Part shown: piece after piece, positions 63,640-64,000 of the stretch
Numbering within the stretch: position 1 is the first letter of the stretch
Layout of the letters: every line of letters begins with the position of its first letter
Source: Sphingomonas baiyangensis
Lineage (GTDB): Bacteria > Pseudomonadota > Alphaproteobacteria > Sphingomonadales > Sphingomonadaceae
Assembly (NCBI RefSeq): GCF_005144715.1
Contig: NZ_SWKR01000002.1
Coordinates: 2,361,668-2,425,667 of the forward strand
Length of the DNA stretch: 64,000 nt
Reading direction: 5' to 3'
Translations under genes and position numbers: made by a program
The notes under the pieces: generated by a model
What the model saw: only the letters and a program-made list of their open reading frames with translations
What the model was told of the DNA's origin: nothing
Databases searched by the model: none

Positions 63640-63803
63640 TCAGCCGGCGGAAGTTGAATGGTCACTCAGGTTGCAGCTTTTGCAACCGGTGGCGCGCTTT
63701 TCGCACTTGCAGCAAATCATGCCGCACTGCACATAGAGCAGGCCTTTCAGGCATCCTCTCCTAAAACTTTCACGGCCGGTCCTTCGGGATCGGCCTTTTT
63801 TTT
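63640..63803 (+). ncRNA. candidate small RNA ahead of the CDC48-type gene
   Basis: No gene on the + strand lies upstream, yet a full intrinsic terminator ends here. A hairpin with arms GGTTGCA (63669-63675) and TGCAACC (63681-63687) opens the region, a pyrimidine-rich ATCCTCTCCTAAAAC stretch with anti-Shine-Dalgarno character follows at about 63754, then the terminator. Start is not defined; it could instead be a transcription-attenuating leader of the downstream ATPase gene. Confidence 0.4.
63774..63803 (+). terminator. strong rho-independent terminator
   Basis: A 9-bp stem with one G-U pair (GGCCGGTCC against GGATCGGCC), a TTCG tetraloop and eight T residues, 75 nt before the CDC48-type ATG. 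Confidence 0.85.
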
Positions 63804-63877
63804 CGCCTCGCCGGTATCGCCCTCGCAGCGGCGCGGACCCATGCCTATGTCGCCCCCTCAGGAAATGAGGAAGCCCG

Positions 63878-64000
63878 ATGGCCGACGAGGAACCCAACAA
63901 CGCCCGCAAGCTCCAGGTCGCGAATTCACGCGCCGAGGACAGTGGCCGCGGTGTCGCGCATGTGCCGCGCGCGATGATGACCGCGCTCGGCTTGCAGGAA
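63878..64000 (+). CDS. CDC48/VCP-type AAA ATPase, N-terminus only
   Basis: The first 41 codons from ATG 63878 (GAGGAAG site). NARKLQVANSRAEDSGRGVAHVPRAMMTALGLQE matches the start of the double-psi barrel N-domain of bacterial CDC48-like ATPases, common in sphingomonads. The ATPase domains lie beyond the window. A strong terminator lies between its probable promoter region and the LysR-type gene. Confidence 0.85.
   Translation, partial: MADEEPNNARKLQVANSRAEDSGRGVAHVPRAMMTALGLQE

Noticed and set aside
63640..63909. 89-codon - strand frame upstream of the LysR-type gene
   Set aside because: Reads through the reverse of a clear terminator and into the CDC48-type gene; no ribosome site or domain.

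Overview
The window is GC-rich chromosomal DNA, most likely from a sphingomonad (Sphingomonadaceae, Alphaproteobacteria). This is inferred from gene order and family content, not from a database search. Alphaproteobacterial neighbourhoods present are hisS-prfA-prmC-DUF4167 and rpmF-plsX-fabH-ihfA-merR. DUF1489 and CsbD-like proteins, a short LOV-HTH photoreceptor of the EL222 type, and one copy of the CTTCGACAGGCTCAGCAC repeat common in sphingomonads point the same way.

Layout. 1-4733: end of a CBS-domain gene, two small envelope genes, two tandem DUF4139 genes and a DUF4167 gene. 5032-8169: prmC, prfA and hisS, with a possible 27-codon leader ORF upstream of hisS. 8383-15569: a secreted TPR-CHAT protease-like protein faces a secreted caspase-like protein with a small secreted partner; a two-component system diverges from the latter. 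15612-42975: an accessory block bounded by tRNA-Gly(TCC) and tRNA-Thr(GGT), both with their 3' ends pointing inward. 43071-64000: housekeeping genes (pepP, S9 oligopeptidase, lnt, metK, LOV-HTH, the fabH/plsX operon, pabBC, aminotransferase, msrA, mgtE, ppiB, LysR) and the start of a CDC48-type AAA ATPase.

The main find is a lasso-peptide biosynthetic locus at about 15690-25457. An operon read leftward encodes an HPr-kinase-like lasso kinase, a PAPS sulfotransferase, a PqqD-like leader-binding protein (B1), a transglutaminase-fold leader peptidase (B2) and an asparagine-synthetase-like macrolactam synthetase (C). It ends in a tiny GTG-started precursor gene. The precursor has a Y-x2-P-x-L...T leader signature and a predicted 16-residue core SGVAPGPESSNSTYAS. 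This fits a Ser1-Glu8 eight-residue ring and a C-terminal Ser that the kinase could phosphorylate. An ABC exporter on the same strand lies beyond a decayed phage tail-collar gene and may be the exporter. A nucleotidyltransferase-fold protein and a glycosyltransferase on the other strand border the cluster.

The rest of the block, 25535-42699, is a Wzx/Wzy-type exopolysaccharide locus. It holds an O-antigen-ligase/Wzy_C protein, Wza-like export lipoprotein, Wzc-like tyrosine autokinase, GDP-fucose synthesis (gmd-fcl), a Tat-exported beta-helix protein, several glycosyltransferases, a hexapeptide acetyltransferase, a polymerase-like protein and a flippase. No initiating sugar-phosphate transferase, integrase, insertion sequence or CRISPR array was seen.
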